From NCBI GenBank assembly GCA_028583405.1, contig CM053246.1:7135459-7199458 (forward strand): DNA of 64,000 nt, in the 5' to 3' direction. A model generated the notes under the pieces. That model was not told the DNA's origin. It was given only the letters and a program-made list of their open reading frames with translations, and did not search any database. Source of the DNA: Pogonophryne albipinna (lineage: Eukaryota > Chordata > Actinopteri > Perciformes > Artedidraconidae). The position numbers were made by a program, and so were the translations under genes. This document shows, piece after piece, positions 1-10,543 of the stretch. Every line of letters begins with the position of its first letter. The stretch's first letter is position 1.

Positions 1-1087
1 GAATTCGGGAGGGGGATGAGTGGAAGACAGGGTTCAACACTCCGAGTGGCCACTACGAATATCTTGTAATGCCTTTTGGTTTATGCAATGCTCCAGGTGT
101 CTTTCAGGGTATGATCAATGATGTGTTGAGGGACTTTCTCAACAAGTTTGTCTTCGTCTACCTTGACGACATCTTAATTTTCTCACCGGATGAGGATACT
201 CACATTCAACATGTCCGCCAAGTACTCCAGAAACTGTTAGAGAATCAACTGTACTGCACAGCTGAGAAATGTGAGTTTCATGCCAAGACTGTCTCCTTCC
301 TGGGTTATATCATCATCGCAAACCATGTTCAGATGGATCCAGTAAAGGTTAGTGCCGTGGAAAATTGGCCAACTCCCACAAACGGGAAACAGATCCAACA
401 ATTTTTAGGCTTTGCCAACTTCTACAGAAGGTTCATAAGAAACTTTAGCGCCATTGCGGCGCCATTACATGCACTAACCTCTTCCCATGTTGCGTTTAAG
501 TGGAACACTGAGGCGGAGAAAGCCTTTCAAAGACTCAAGACGCTGTTCACAACCGCTCCAATCCTCACAGTGCCTGACCCGCAGCGACAATTCATTGTGG
601 AGGTGGATGCCTCGAACGAAGGCGTCGGAGCGGTGCTCTCCCAAAGGTCTGCTCAGGACAACAAGCTCCATCCTTGTGCGTTCTTGTCACGTAAGTTGAC
701 AGACGCAGAGAGGAACTACGATGTGGGGAACAAGGAACTTTTGGCAGTAAATATAGCCTTAGAAGACTGGCGTCATTGGTTAGAGGGGGCGGAACAACCA
801 TTTCTAGTATGGACTGATCACAAGAACCTGGAATTCATTAGAAAATCCAAAAGACTAAACCCACGCCAGGCTAGATGGTCATTGTTTTTAGTCTCTTTAA
901 CTTCACCTTGTCATACAGACCAGGCTCTCAAAATGTGAAACCAGATGCTTTGTCACGCATGTACGACCCTGAACCTGCTGCCAAAAAACCTGAAAGCATC
1001 CTTCCACTTCATTGTGTGGTTGGGGCAGTTTCATGGCAAATAGAATCTGTGGTGAAGCAAGCACATGGTGAGAGCCCGCCCAGCTAG
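1..1087 (+). pseudogene. Ty3/Gypsy chromovirus pol fragment: RT and RNase H
   Basis: The open frame runs in from the left window edge. It carries late RT motifs (MPFGLCNAP near 69, the catalytic YLDD at 159-170, LGxxxF-type thumb residues) followed by an RNase H domain (VDAS near 600, the TDHKNLEFI block near 810). A frameshift near 880-892 moves the reading frame, after which connection-domain residues ([13 protein letters not shown]) continue to about 1087. In the family these domains copy the RNA genome into DNA and degrade the RNA strand. The start is outside the window. The gene stops where a foldback repeat begins, and integrase coding resumes only near 4139, so the zinc-binding N-terminus of integrase is missing. 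The chromodomain found downstream assigns it to the chromovirus lineage. Confidence 0.93.
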
Positions 1088-1139
1088 ACATTTTTGGTTC
1101 TAAAAACATTCTGAGAATGTTAGTCATTGTTCAAGGAAG

Positions 1140-1680
1140 GTTTTCAGCGGGAAGTTTTTGTTCAGTTCCCAGAACGTTCTTCTGAAAGGTAGGATAACGT
1201 TCTCTAAAAACATTCTTAAAATGTTTGGTGATAACTGTTAGAACATTATGCCCTCATATTCTTAAAACGTTTTCAGCGGGAAGTTTTTGTTTGGTTCCCA
1301 GAACGTTCTCTAAAAACATTCTTCAAATGTTTGGTGATAACCTTCTTCAAATGTTTTTGATAACATTGTTAGAACATTATGCCCTACTATAATTAAAACG
1401 TTTTCAGCGGGAGGTTTTATTTTGGTTTCCAGAATGTTCTTCTGAAAGCTAGGATAACGTTCTCTAAAAACATTCTTAAAATGTTTGGTGATAACTGTGT
1501 TAGAACATTATGCCCTCCTATTCTTAAAACGTTTTCAGCGGGAAGTTTTTGTTTGGTTCCCAGAACGTTCTCTAAAAACATTCTTAAAATGTTTGGTGAT
1601 AACCTTCTTCAAATGTTTTTGATAACTGTGTTAGAACATTATGCCCTACTGTTCTTAAAACATTTTCAGCTGCATGTTAG
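1140..1680. repeat. Minisatellite, about 130-bp unit in a 260-bp dimer
   Basis: The phrase TCTCTAAAAACATTC followed by TTAAAATGTTTGGTG recurs near 1201, 1461 and 1570, with a variant near 1309. Two slightly different units alternate: one with and one without an extra CTTCTTCAAATG segment. Together they give a 260-bp higher-order period. The same motif appears inverted near 2465-2510, so the repeat grew from the terminal arm of the enclosing foldback element. Confidence 0.75.
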
Positions 1681-1919
1681 ATTTTTTATGTTGCCAGAAT
1701 GTTATTATTTTAGAGAAGGATAACATGGTTTATGTTAAAAAAAGTATGCACATTTTCTGTGGTAACAATTTACTAAAATATGTTTACATTATTAGAACAT
1801 AAAGACATAATATTCCTGTAATTGTTCAACTCAAAATTCCTAGTTACGTGGACTGACCACTGTGGTCATGAGGATGATTATGATAGTTTACTTAACTATT
1901 GGAATTTGACTATTAACAC

Positions 1920-2303
1920 ATGTAAAAGGATGACTCGGAATCAGCTGGTGAAAGTAACATTTGTTTATTAGAAAAGGGGAGCTGGGAGTGGAGGTTGCTT
2001 ATGGCGGCAGTGGGAAACAGTTGTTTCAGGGTGGGTAGAGAGGCCTGGCTGGTCTTGGGAGTGTGGAAGGCCTTGGATTCCTCCTGGGAGAGACACAAAA
2101 ATGAGTGTGAGGCAAAAGCAGGCAAAGTTGTCAAAGAATATGCTGGTAAAAAGGTAGAGCGGCACGCAACAATCCGGCAAGGAATGAGTGCAGGCTGCAG
2201 GTTTTCATAGTGTGGCTGATGAGCAGGTTGCAGGTGTGGTTGATTGGAGATTGCTCCCAGCCGTGTAGAGCAGACCAGCAGGCAGGTGGGGGGGGGGGGC
2301 ACA
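1920..2303 (-). other. LTR-like stretch inside the foldback element
   Basis: Read on the minus strand this begins at a C-rich run and has the texture of a fish Gypsy LTR: a TATAAAA-like CTATGAAAA segment, pyrimidine-rich leader and an AATAAAC polyadenylation-like signal near 1963. It starts TGTG and ends TTTTACA, compatible with TG...CA ends. I could not find a 5-bp target duplication, so this is only a suggestion. Confidence 0.3.
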
Positions 2304-2639
2304 CTAACCCACTAACCCACTAACAGGGGTTTCAGGTACGGGCAGTGATAGTCGGTCCATTCTTCTAAATGTCTGTCTTTGGTTTTCTAAGTGTTATTCG
2401 ATCCATATGACAAGAGATATGTGCATAAACAACAAAAACACTTGGGGTATAATGTTCGAACAATGTTATCACCAAACATTTTAAGAATGTTTTTAGAGAA
2501 CGTTATCCTACCTTTCAGAAGTACATTCTAGGAACCAAAATAAAACTTCTCGATGAAACCATTCCTAGAACAATTAATGGTAACATTCTCAGAATGTTTT
2601 TAGAACTAACAATGTCTAGCTGGGAACTCAGACATGCCT

Positions 2640-3340
2640 ACGCAAACGTGCAATATCATGAATTACCTGCTTGTTTTTTTCTAAAAACGAAAATGTGGTG
2701 ACATCAGATTTCTTTTAAACATCCTTTTCAAACAAATGCAGCAAGTTTGTTTTTTAAAGCGCACTACAAATAAATCTGACGTTGACCATGACCCTGTTAA
2801 TATTTCTCATCACAGGAACATTTTATAAAAAAATAATAACCTCCTGAAAACATTATCCAAATGTTGCTTTCAAAATGTTCTTCTTTGGTTATCATGTAAC
2901 ATTGAGGGAACGTTTTATAAAGAACATCTTTAATGTGTTACCCAACAACGTCCAAAACACATCCTTAGAATGTTGGAGGTAAAACGTTCCACCTTTGTTA
3001 ACATATCACATTAAAGGAACATTTTATAAAACACTTTCTGTCATCTCAGGCGTCATAACATCCTGAAAATATTTTCAGAATGTTGCTTGGAGAATGTGCT
3101 TAATTTGTTATGTAACATTGAGGGAACGCTTTATAAAGAACATCTTTAATGTGTTACACAACAACATCCAAAACACATCCTTAGAATGTTGCAAGGAAAA
3201 CGTTCCACCTTTGCTAACATATCACATTAAAGGAACGTTTTATAAATAAACTTTCTGTCATCTCAGGCCTCAATAACATCCTGAAAACATCCTCTGAATG
3301 TTGCAGTTAAAACGTTATGTCTTAGTTAACCTTAAACTTT
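2640..3340. repeat. Tandem repeat, about 216-bp period
   Basis: TGTAACATTGAGGGAACG occurs at 2895 and again at 3111. The bases between (fill-in with AAAGAACATCTTTAATG, CAAAACACATCCTTAGAATG and CTTTCTGTCATCTCAGGC) are repeated with modest divergence, and partial units lie on both sides. No coding potential. It lies between the foldback element and a hAT-like end and may belong to the same non-autonomous family, as both are rich in AACATT and GTTTTATAAA words. Confidence 0.7.
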
Positions 3341-3345
3341 ATAGC

Positions 3346-3480
3346 AGGGGTGGGGAACCTCTGGCCCCCGGGCCGTATACGGCCCGCGAGACCATTTGGT
3401 ACGGCCCTCAAGGTAATTTATAAACACACGCAAAAAAGAAAAAAATTAAAGAAATCTAGACCGCAAACAAATTAAACAAA
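3346..3480 (+). mobile_element. hAT (Charlie-like) terminus, truncated
   Basis: The stretch begins CAGGGGTGGGGAACC and continues with the CTGGCCC and GGCCCGCGAG words that characterise ends of Charlie-type hAT elements in vertebrates. The matching right end (GGTTCCCCACCCCTG) is not present downstream, so the copy is truncated or overwritten. No transposase domain is legible. Confidence 0.5.
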
Positions 3481-3554
3481 GCGAGTGCCTGTTTTTCCTG
3501 GCCAAGGTCAGGGTTCTTGAACACAACACGAGCCTAACGTGCAACGTCTGCAGG

Positions 3555-3612
3555 TCTCCCTTGAAAAAGAAATAATTGATCTCAATGGGATTTTACCTGG
3601 ATAAATAAAGGT
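3555..3612 (+). repeat. Possible LINE 3' tail
   Basis: The words GATCTCAATGGGATTTTACC and TAAATAAAGG resemble the 3' tails of several fish LINEs. There is no upstream RT, so this would be a severely 5'-truncated copy or chance similarity. Confidence 0.3.
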
Positions 3613-4138
3613 ATTGAATTGAACGTGTCATCACGTGGTACATGTCTCGTCTGACAGGGGTGCAGTTCTGACGGAGAGCACCAGAACGTCGCTCCGGCAC
3701 TTGCAAGCAGTACCCATAAGGAACCGTACACATGCCGCAGTTTTTGCGTGGCTGTGCCTTTAGTTGAAAGCCCGGTGGCGATCTGCTCATCTGTCATACT
3801 GATCATACAGTCAATAACTTTGTTGTTATTAGCATCTGGTTAGCTAGCTATGCTAACGAATATAAGAAGCTTTTTCTACAAACAGTAAGGTAAAGGCACA
3901 TCTTTATATGATCATTATAGTTATAAAAAAATAAGAGAATAAAGTAAACGGGTATAAAATATACTATATGACAGTAAAAAAAAGTTGTATGAATGTGAAT
4001 ACAGTTTGAAAGGGGAGTGATTTGTAAAATATCCATAGAGAAAAATAAATCTGCTTACAGTACATGTGTTGAGAGATGTATCCATAGATCTCCTAATGTT
4101 GCTCTCAAAGTGCACCAGATTGATGCTTTTAATTACCC
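3613..4138. other. No recognisable feature
   Basis: Short open frames on the minus strand (3582-3806) show no family motif. The second half is AT-rich. The stretch ends abruptly at about 4139 where chromovirus integrase coding resumes, so it marks the right side of the material that replaced or interrupted pol. Confidence 0.5.
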
Positions 4139-4431
4139 GTGTCCGAAGGAAACACCACCGTCCTGACGGTGGTGGACAGATTCAGTAAGATGGCACATTT
4201 CATTGCATTACCCAAGCTCCCCTCTGCCAAAGAAATGGCAGAGGTCATGTTACGTGAAGTTTTCCGCATTCATGGTTTTCCCAGGGACATGGTATCGGAC
4301 CGAGGCCCCCAGTTCATCTCAGGTTTTTGGAAGGAGTTCTGCCATCTTCTTGGTGCCACCGTCAGCCTGTCTTCGGGTTACCACCGGCAGTCCAATGGCC
4401 AATCAGAGCGCATCAACCAGGAGCTGGAGAC
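4139..4431 (+). pseudogene. Chromovirus integrase core, part 1
   Basis: The frame encodes the retroviral-type integrase catalytic core. The first Asp is in [11 protein letters not shown] (about 4176), the second in SDRGPQF (about 4296) and the Glu in NGQSERINQ (about 4405), so all three D,D-35-E residues are present. In the family this enzyme inserts the DNA copy. The zinc-binding N-terminus upstream is missing. The frame is cut at 4431 by a 115-bp hAT-type insertion after the codons for ELE and continues at 4555. Confidence 0.92.
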
Positions 4432-4546
4432 TAGGGATGCCAGAAACTGACCATGATCAAAATCGGACAGCCCTGGCGAATAATAATCGATTAATTTTCG
4501 ATTATGGAGACTGTAACAAATATTCGAATAATCGCTGGCATCCCTA
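4432..4546. mobile_element. 115-bp hAT-type MITE with perfect 8-bp duplication
   Basis: Terminal inverted repeats TAGGGATGCCAG and CTGGCATCCCTA bound the insertion. The 8 bases CTGGAGAC occur on both sides (4424-4431 and 4547-4554), the duplication length diagnostic of hAT transposases. There is no coding capacity; it needs a transposase from elsewhere. It lies inside the integrase gene, so it inserted after the chromovirus did. Confidence 0.92.
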
Positions 4547-4554
4547 CTGGAGAC

Positions 4555-4736
4555 CTGTTTGCGGTGTCTCGTTTCCCAGAACCAGGCATCGTGGAGCAAG
4601 CACCTGGTGTGGGTCGAGTATGCTCACAACACACTGCTCACCGCCGCTACTAGACTTACTCCTTTCCAGTGTGTTTATGGTTATCAGCCACCCTTGTTCC
4701 CTGCCAATGAAGTTGAGGTCACGGTCCCGTCGGCAC
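4555..4736 (+). pseudogene. Chromovirus integrase, part 2
   Basis: Integrase coding resumes directly after the MITE duplication: the LVWVEYAHNT block (about 4604) and TPFQCVYGYQPPLF (about 4655) follow the catalytic Glu in Ty3/Gypsy integrases. It is cut at 4736 by a second, larger hAT-type element and continues at 5782. Confidence 0.9.
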
Positions 4737-5773
4737 TAGTGTTAATTTCGTTGACTAAAACTATGACGAAATATGTTCGTCAACGACCTTTTTTTCCATG
4801 ACAAAAACGAGACGATGACGAGACGGCACCGACGGAAGTAAACAATAACTAACGAAATCATCATGCAATATTGTTGACGAAAAGTGACGAGCCGAAAATG
4901 TAGTTCACTAAATAAAAACTATGCCAAAATCTCTCTTTACTTTCGTTGACGAAAAATGAGTTTTTCTCCCAGCAGTTCCATTTCCGGTGCTGCGGCTGGG
5001 CAGCATCTGTGTGTCTGTGGTGCGCGCGGCGGTAGATTTGAATTGCAGCGGCACAATATGAACTGTCAGGAAGACTCGGGTCTAACTCATGGTCTAACTA
5101 ACCTTATTTAACAGAAAATAAAATGGCAACAACAGGGCTTGGGAGCAGTGGTCGCACTCGCGTTAACCGAATACCCCCCCGTCAGCGCGAGTGATTGATA
5201 CATTGTGCACTCGACGGATAATAATGGATTATGACGGAAATGTTACGATCCTGTCCGTCAAAATGACTGACAACGAAAAAGTCTAAAGCCACCACTGCTT
5301 GGGAGAAAGAAACAATGTGATATTTGGGCCCATTTTCGCTACAATGAGGCGGAGAAAAAAAGCAAATGCATTGTTTCATCAGAAGGGAAGCAATGTGGCC
5401 ATAACACAGCTGGTAAAAACACCACCAACTGACCAGATACTCTCTGCAAAGCTTCTTAATCATTCAACCTGTGTTTTTCATCAAATAAGGACAAGATATA
5501 ATCTTATTGTGAAATACATTTAACTAAAATGACAAATTATTGGTTTTTGGCTAGACCAGTTTGACTGAAATGTTCTATATAATCTGATGACTTAAAAAAA
5601 GACTCAAAAAGTAGACTAAAATAAGACTAAAATGCTCAGACTTTTAGTCGACTAAAACTTGACTAAATAAAAACAGGATGAAGGTGACTAAATATGACTA
5701 AAACTAAAAAGGAAATTTAACACAGGACTAAGACTAAAACTAAATAAAAAAATAGCTGACGAAATTAACACTA
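4737..5773. mobile_element. 1.04-kb hAT-type element with 8-bp duplication
   Basis: The inverted ends TAGTGTTAATTTCG and CGAAATTAACACTA are perfect. GTCGGCAC is duplicated at 4729-4736 and 5774-5781. Subterminal zones are rich in GACTAAAA and TGACGAAA words. A short BED-finger-like coding relic lies at 5317-5425, suggesting it is an internally deleted derivative of an autonomous hAT element. It sits within the integrase gene. Confidence 0.92.
5317..5425 (+). pseudogene. BED zinc-finger exon relic of a hAT transposase
   Basis: In one plus-strand frame the order is an aromatic WAHFRYN block, then KSKC, then a CGHNT block and GKNTTN. This matches the first half of BED-type zinc fingers (W..F, C..C, then GK-N-TN) at the N-terminus of many hAT transposases. 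The downstream His pair and the catalytic domain are absent. It is one of the few clues to the parent of this element. The assignment rests on motif spacing alone. Confidence 0.6.
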
Positions 5774-5781
5774 GTCGGCAC

Positions 5782-6269
5782 ACGCCATGGTCCGTCGGTG
5801 CCGCCGGATCTGGGCAGGTGCTCGTCGTGCTCTCCTGCGCAGTGCCAGCCAGATGAAGAAGGTGGTGGATCGGCATCATAGGCCTGGACAAAGCGTTTGG
5901 CTGACTACCAAAGACTTACCCCTTCATGTCATGTCCAGAAAGCTAGCCCCAAGGTTCGTGGGCCCTTTCCAGGTGTCTAAGGTGATTAACCCAGTGTCTG
6001 TGCGCTTACGTCTACCCAGGTCGCTCAAGGTCCATCCAACGTTTCATGTGGGTAAGGTCAAGCCTGTCAGAGAGAGTCCTCTGGTGCCCGCCTCTAAGCC
6101 CCCACCGCCTCCCCGGATGGTTGATGGTGGTCCTGTCTACACTGTTAAGAAACTGCTTGGAGTCCGTAACCGTGGTCGAGGGAAACAATTCCTCGTGGAT
6201 TGGGATGGTTACAGTCCCGAAGAAAGACAATGGGTCCCTGCAAGCTTTAGATCGGAGTTTGATCACTGA
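5782..6269 (+). pseudogene. Chromovirus integrase C-terminus with chromodomain
   Basis: After the second hAT insertion the frame resumes with the tether region ([17 protein letters not shown], about 5850), the GPF.V block (about 5962) and the LHPTFHV-type motif ([12 protein letters not shown], about 6033). A chromodomain ends the protein (about 6126-6266), with the aromatic FLVDWDGY and EERQWVPA motifs. In chromoviruses this domain directs integration by binding histone marks. The stop is followed after about 50 bp by a purine tract and the 3' LTR. Confidence 0.93.
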
Positions 6270-6318
6270 CTTTTATCAGGATCATCCAGGAGTGTCTGGG
6301 ACTTCTGGAGCAGTCCCT

Positions 6319-6332
6319 AGAGGGGGGAGTAC
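6319..6332 (+). other. Polypurine tract of the chromovirus
   Basis: AGAGGGGGGAGTAC lies immediately before the TGTGGTG start of the 3' LTR. In LTR retroelements such a purine run primes plus-strand DNA synthesis. Confidence 0.75.
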
Positions 6333-6661
6333 TGTGGTGTCTCGTCAATTGTGTTAGTTGTGTTTGTTTTATGTCTGTCATTTCATTTTAGTCAGGTTTT
6401 CTTATTACTTCACGTCTTGTCTGTCTATTTTATGTATGTCATCTCTAGTCAAGTCTCGTTTCCCATTTCCTGTTTTATTTTGTACTTACCTCTTGTCTTT
6501 CTCTTCAGGTCCTGTTACTTCCTCACTTTGGGTGTTTTTCCGCCATCGTCAGCGTCTGCCCCGCCCCTGATTGTTTCCACCTGTTCCCAATTCCCTCATG
6601 TTTAAATAGTCCTAGTCTCCCTTTGTCTTGTGCCAGTTCGTCTGGTTTCAGTGTGCTTCTA

Positions 6662-8875
6662 CAGATGTAGCGCTTCATTTCAGACAGTTTGAAACGCTCA
6701 AAGGAAAACCTCCAGCTTGACTTGAGACCTCCCCCGTGATAAATAAATGTAATTATAATGAAGCCAGCTGCAATGGATAATTGATCCACCAGGGGGTGCA
6801 GTGGGGTTCCACACTGGAGTTCATGTGAAATAAAGTCAGATACAGTAAGCTGGATGTACAGCGTACTGTATCTTTGTTAAGATCCATATGTCACGGATAT
6901 CATACTCTGTGCTAAATAAGAGACATGTAATCATTTAACAAAATAATGTTGTTTAGTCGAAAAAAACGAACTGGAGGAAATGCAGCTCGGCTCTCGATTT
7001 GTAATCCTAATTTAATCATCATCTTCACCATGATCATTTATGTTTGCCGAATTGACATGAAATCACTGACACATATGAATATGCTGTATTCAACTTCATT
7101 AAAACGTTATTAACGTGCCTAAACTCAGTAATTCACTAAAAATATTTATATTTTAATGGAGCCTCGTCGGCAGATCAGGATCCCGACACGTAGCGGAGGG
7201 ATCTTGATCAGCTGAAGGGTGTTATTTTCCCCATAAGGAACAAGTCGCTGCAAATTATCCCGCTTATTACATGGCCACATTCTCAACAAAGTAACAACAT
7301 GACTCCCAATATTAATTGAAATGCTTTTATTGATTTAAAAAATAGTTGTATTGATTTAAATTGACATGCATCCGCTAGTCCGTTGTTACCGTTTTTTAAA
7401 CAGTCTGAATGAAACGGCAGCTCTCCGCTATTAGAATGCAATTTGTAACAACATAGGGTGCTACATAACACACTTTCAGGAAAAGTCACGGACTGGGAGA
7501 CTTTAATATTTTATTGAAAAAAAGTTACACAAAACACATCACACAAATTGACCCGATTGGCGGTTCTAGTGTTAAATAAACTCACTAATTAATTAAACCA
7601 GTTCAATACGCATTATTCTTATTCTTATCATTCTTTATGAGCGCAGAAATAGTCTTAAAATCAGACCTGTTTTTTAAATGAAATCTGACGGCAAACAGTT
7701 AGCTCTGATCACCTATGGTAAATGCGCCACACCTAATCGCTGGCCATTCAGCCACAGAGCTCCCTCTATACAAATCAAACTGTAGACCAGGGGTGTCAAA
7801 CTCAAGGCCCGGGGGCCAAATCCGGCCCGCGACTTCATTTCATGTGGCCCCACAAGAGCTTGCAAAAAATATGATATGTTTATTATGCGGTTATATGCTA
7901 CTTTACAGAAGCACGTTGCCAATAAACTACATGTCCCACAATGCATCTCAGAATTTGACTTTTCTTTTTTTTTAATGTCACTTATTTATTTATTTTTTGA
8001 CTTTTTTTTCAGAATTTGGCTTTTCTTTTTAAATCATTTTGTGACATTTTCACTGAAGAGACTTGCAATTATTTGCCCTAGACTTCTGCTTTCAGACCGT
8101 GTTAATTATGAAGTTATTACCCTATCCGATAATAATCCAACGCAGAGGCAATAATGTAATATATAATACATTATTTTATATATATTAAATATTCATATAT
8201 GTATTTTTATATAGTCTTAAAGTTACAACCGGCCCTTTGAGTGCAACCTTAATGCTAATGTGGCCCGCAATGAAATTGAGTTTGACACCCCTGCTGTAGA
8301 CGGTGTGAAAGCACCTATTGTTTTAAATAATGGTCGGAATGTGACCTGTGAGCCTTCTGAATTACCGTGGGACAGCACATTCTAAACTAAAATGTTCAAT
8401 CAATAAAGTAACATCTTATCTTAATAATATCTTCATATTAATAATAAATCATACAGTATGTGTCCGAAAGGGAGCAGGAGGAAGCAAACACAAAAATATA
8501 CTGCATATTAAAGCAAACGATTGTAAAGGTAAAAGTATGAGCATAACAAATAAAGAAGTGTAATGTAAACATTTACATTATTATTATTTTATATATGAAG
8601 ACTATATATTATTGAATTACAAGATTAGATATACTTTAGTTGATCTAAAATATTGATGTGTTCAAATGTTCTTCAAAACACAACTGCAAGTCCATGAAAC
8701 GTGTCTTTCTGTATTTGTGAATGAAGCGCCATCTCCTGGTTAAAACCTGAAATTGAAAATCTGGCAACGCCCTCTTGGAAAATAGTGGGAGGGCTTAACA
8801 TTCCTCGATACTGGTCTTAGGCAGGTCGTAGGCAGGAAGCTGTAAGCTGGAGTCTGAAATGAGGTGCTACATCTG
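6662..8875. mobile_element. 2.2-kb element with TA duplication and 24-bp inverted ends
   Basis: CAGATGTAGCGCTTCATTTC at the left is matched in inverted orientation by GAAATGAGGTGCTACATCTG at the right, with two mismatches. TA flanks both ends (6660-6661 and 8876-8877). A TA target is typical of Tc1/mariner-type elements, but no transposase frame is visible, so the class is inferred from the target alone. The interior is AT-rich and carries a nested hAT at 7788. Confidence 0.75.
7788..8293. mobile_element. 506-bp hAT (Charlie-like) element with 8-bp duplication
   Basis: The ends CAGGGGTGTCAAACTC and GAGTTTGACACCCCTG are perfectly inverted. CTGTAGAC is duplicated at 7780-7787 and 8294-8301. 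The GGCCCGGGGGCCAAATCCGG text at the left and GTGGCCCGCAATG at the right are typical of Charlie-type ends. Non-coding. It is nested in the TA-flanked element, which is nested in the LTR: three levels of insertion. Confidence 0.93.
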
Positions 8876-9062
8876 TATGTCCAGAGACCCAGCCTTAAAC
8901 CAGAGAGGAGAGTTACCAGAGAGGAGAGTTTTGTTTGTTTGAAATCGAGAAGTGTTGTTTTGTCCTCGCAAGAGTGATTTTGTTAAAACTTTGTTTTATT
9001 TTTTCTCATTAAAATATGAGTCGTCGCATTTGAGTCCAGTATTTTTGTACCCCGTTCTAACA

Positions 9063-10095
9063 CCCACCTTTAACACTCTATTGGCTAGCGCTCCAACACA
9101 TTGAACCAGAGGCATGTACGATGAAGCCGGTTCAACATAACCTGGATATGTTTGAGTTAGTCGGTTGGCCTAATCCAAAACATACACGGTACTACGACGC
9201 GGGTTATCAAGTGGATCGCTCAAGTCAGCCGTGTCCTATCTAGTTAGGTGCGCGTTCAACCAATCACAAACATGGAGAAGCGTACTGACAGCGCAGCGCG
9301 TCATGCTTCCTGAATGAAAAGTCAACTATATTATTAGACATATGAAGACGTTAAACTTTATACATCCATGACTTAAACACTTTATCCAGGATAAAAGCCA
9401 CATAGTAAAAGAAAGAAAAAGTGTTTGAATGCGTACATTAACAGGTTTATGATATCACTGCCCCGTCTAAGACACGAGTGGATCTAACTTTAATTACATT
9501 TGACTCGAGTGTTTCGTCAACTTAATGTGTTGCTTAAAATAATACTTCTGCATACAGTGTGTTGCACGGCCAGATACGGCTCAAGAAGCTGAATTCAGAT
9601 AAGGAAAGATATGATACATTATGATGTGATGATGTAATATAAAAGATAATGGAACACATCGACGTCTGCACTCACAGTGCCGCGGACTGTACTTAATGTT
9701 ACTCTGATCCGGTTACTTATGTTGTGGCAGATATTTAAGTAAGCTTTCTTAACGCTAATGTTATAATAGTCAGATTGCTCTGAAGATGGGAGGTGATATT
9801 CCATTAATTTTCACGTTCACACAGTCGGTGATTTTTGCCGGCCGTCTTTCCTGCAACGGCAGTTTAAACTGTATTTCCACTATCATGTAATATGACTTGA
9901 TAGCTTTAAACTCCGCACACAGAGCTCTGAGCCCCAACCTTTTTAAGCCCAAGATCCCCGACCTCGGCCTTGGTGAAAGGCGAGATCTACCTATTGCAGA
10001 ATTGAGTGAAAAAGAGAGCCCAGACAGTACTTCCAATTTGAGGCCTTTTAAGTAGGCTAATTGCATCTGAATTACATCAAATAATTTGGTGCAAC
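9063..10095. other. Non-coding stretch with degenerate repeat ends
   Basis: No supported gene. At 9111-9250 the GCATGTACGATGAAGC and AACATAACCTGG text resembles one end of a fish DNA MITE, without a visible partner. At 9915-10000 CCAACCTTTTTAAGCCC and GCGAGATCTACC resemble a worn hAT terminus. Both identifications are weak. Confidence 0.35.
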
Positions 10096-10100
10096 TTCCA

Positions 10101-10543
10101 TGTAACGGAGGTGAACTCTGGGGCCATAGATCTCGGCCTCCGTTACGGATTCTGTAGCTTCATTGGTGGCAAAGTGTATGTAGTTTGTGCATCTGTCTGG
10201 GTTTTAGTTTGTCTGTCTCTGTTTCCTGGTTTTATGTTGAAAAGTGTTCCCCTATCCCCATGTCTGTTGCTGATTGTGTGCACCTGCTGCCCTGTGTTGT
10301 CTCCTCCCCCCTCACCTGTGTCCTGTTGGTTTGATTAGTGTGGGTGTGTATTTAGGCTCTGTTGCCCTGTCTGTTTGGAGGCTGGTAGTGTGGTGGCTGG
10401 TGACTGTGCGCACAGGAGCAGCAGATTGAGGCTGTGTCATATCATATGTGTATGAGTTAATAAATGCCCACACCGGGTTGTATTTTTGGACGTTCTGCCT
10501 CTGCCTCCTTGCTTGGTCGGGCCGCTCAATTGTCAGCATCACA
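10101..10543 (+). mobile_element. Solo LTR (443 bp) with TTCCA target duplication
   Basis: The sequence starts TGTAACGG and ends GCATCACA. TTCCA is present on each side (10096-10100 and 10544-10548), the 5-bp duplication expected from Gypsy-type integration. The body has the CACCTGCTGCCCTGTG text common in fish Gypsy LTRs and an AATAAA signal at 10459-10464. No internal coding region is present, so LTR-LTR recombination removed it. The first 55 bases contain an inverted pair, GTAACGGAGG and CCTCCGTTAC. Confidence 0.85.
10459..10464 (+). promoter_or_regulatory. AATAAA polyadenylation signal of the solo LTR
   Basis: AATAAA lies about 80 bp before the LTR 3' end, the usual position for the R-U5 polyadenylation signal of an LTR element. 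Confidence 0.55.

Larger units (their letters stand above)
1079..2624. mobile_element. Foldback DNA element with long inverted ends
   Basis: The outer 11 bases CCCAGCTAGAC (1079-1089) are matched in inverted orientation by GTCTAGCTGGG (2614-2624). The inverted match extends inward, imperfectly, for about 165 bp (1079-1250 against 2455-2624). The interior holds a minisatellite at the left and an LTR-like stretch in the middle. No transposase is visible, so it is non-autonomous. I find no convincing target duplication, so the superfamily is unassigned. It interrupts, or replaced part of, the chromovirus pol. Confidence 0.7.
6333..9062 (+). mobile_element. Chromovirus 3' LTR, split by an insertion
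   Basis: The LTR starts TGTGGTG after the purine tract and ends TTCTAACA near 9062. It is split at 6661 by a 2.2-kb TA-flanked element; the two pieces sum to about 514 bp. The body is T-rich with CACCTGTTCCCAATTCC-type text and a TTTAAATAG promoter-like word near 6600. The matching 5' LTR lies outside the window, so LTR divergence cannot be used for dating here. Confidence 0.8.

Noticed and set aside
1..6. GAATTC at the very start, suggesting a cloning junction
   Set aside because: The chromovirus RT frame runs through it without a break, so it is simply part of the element.
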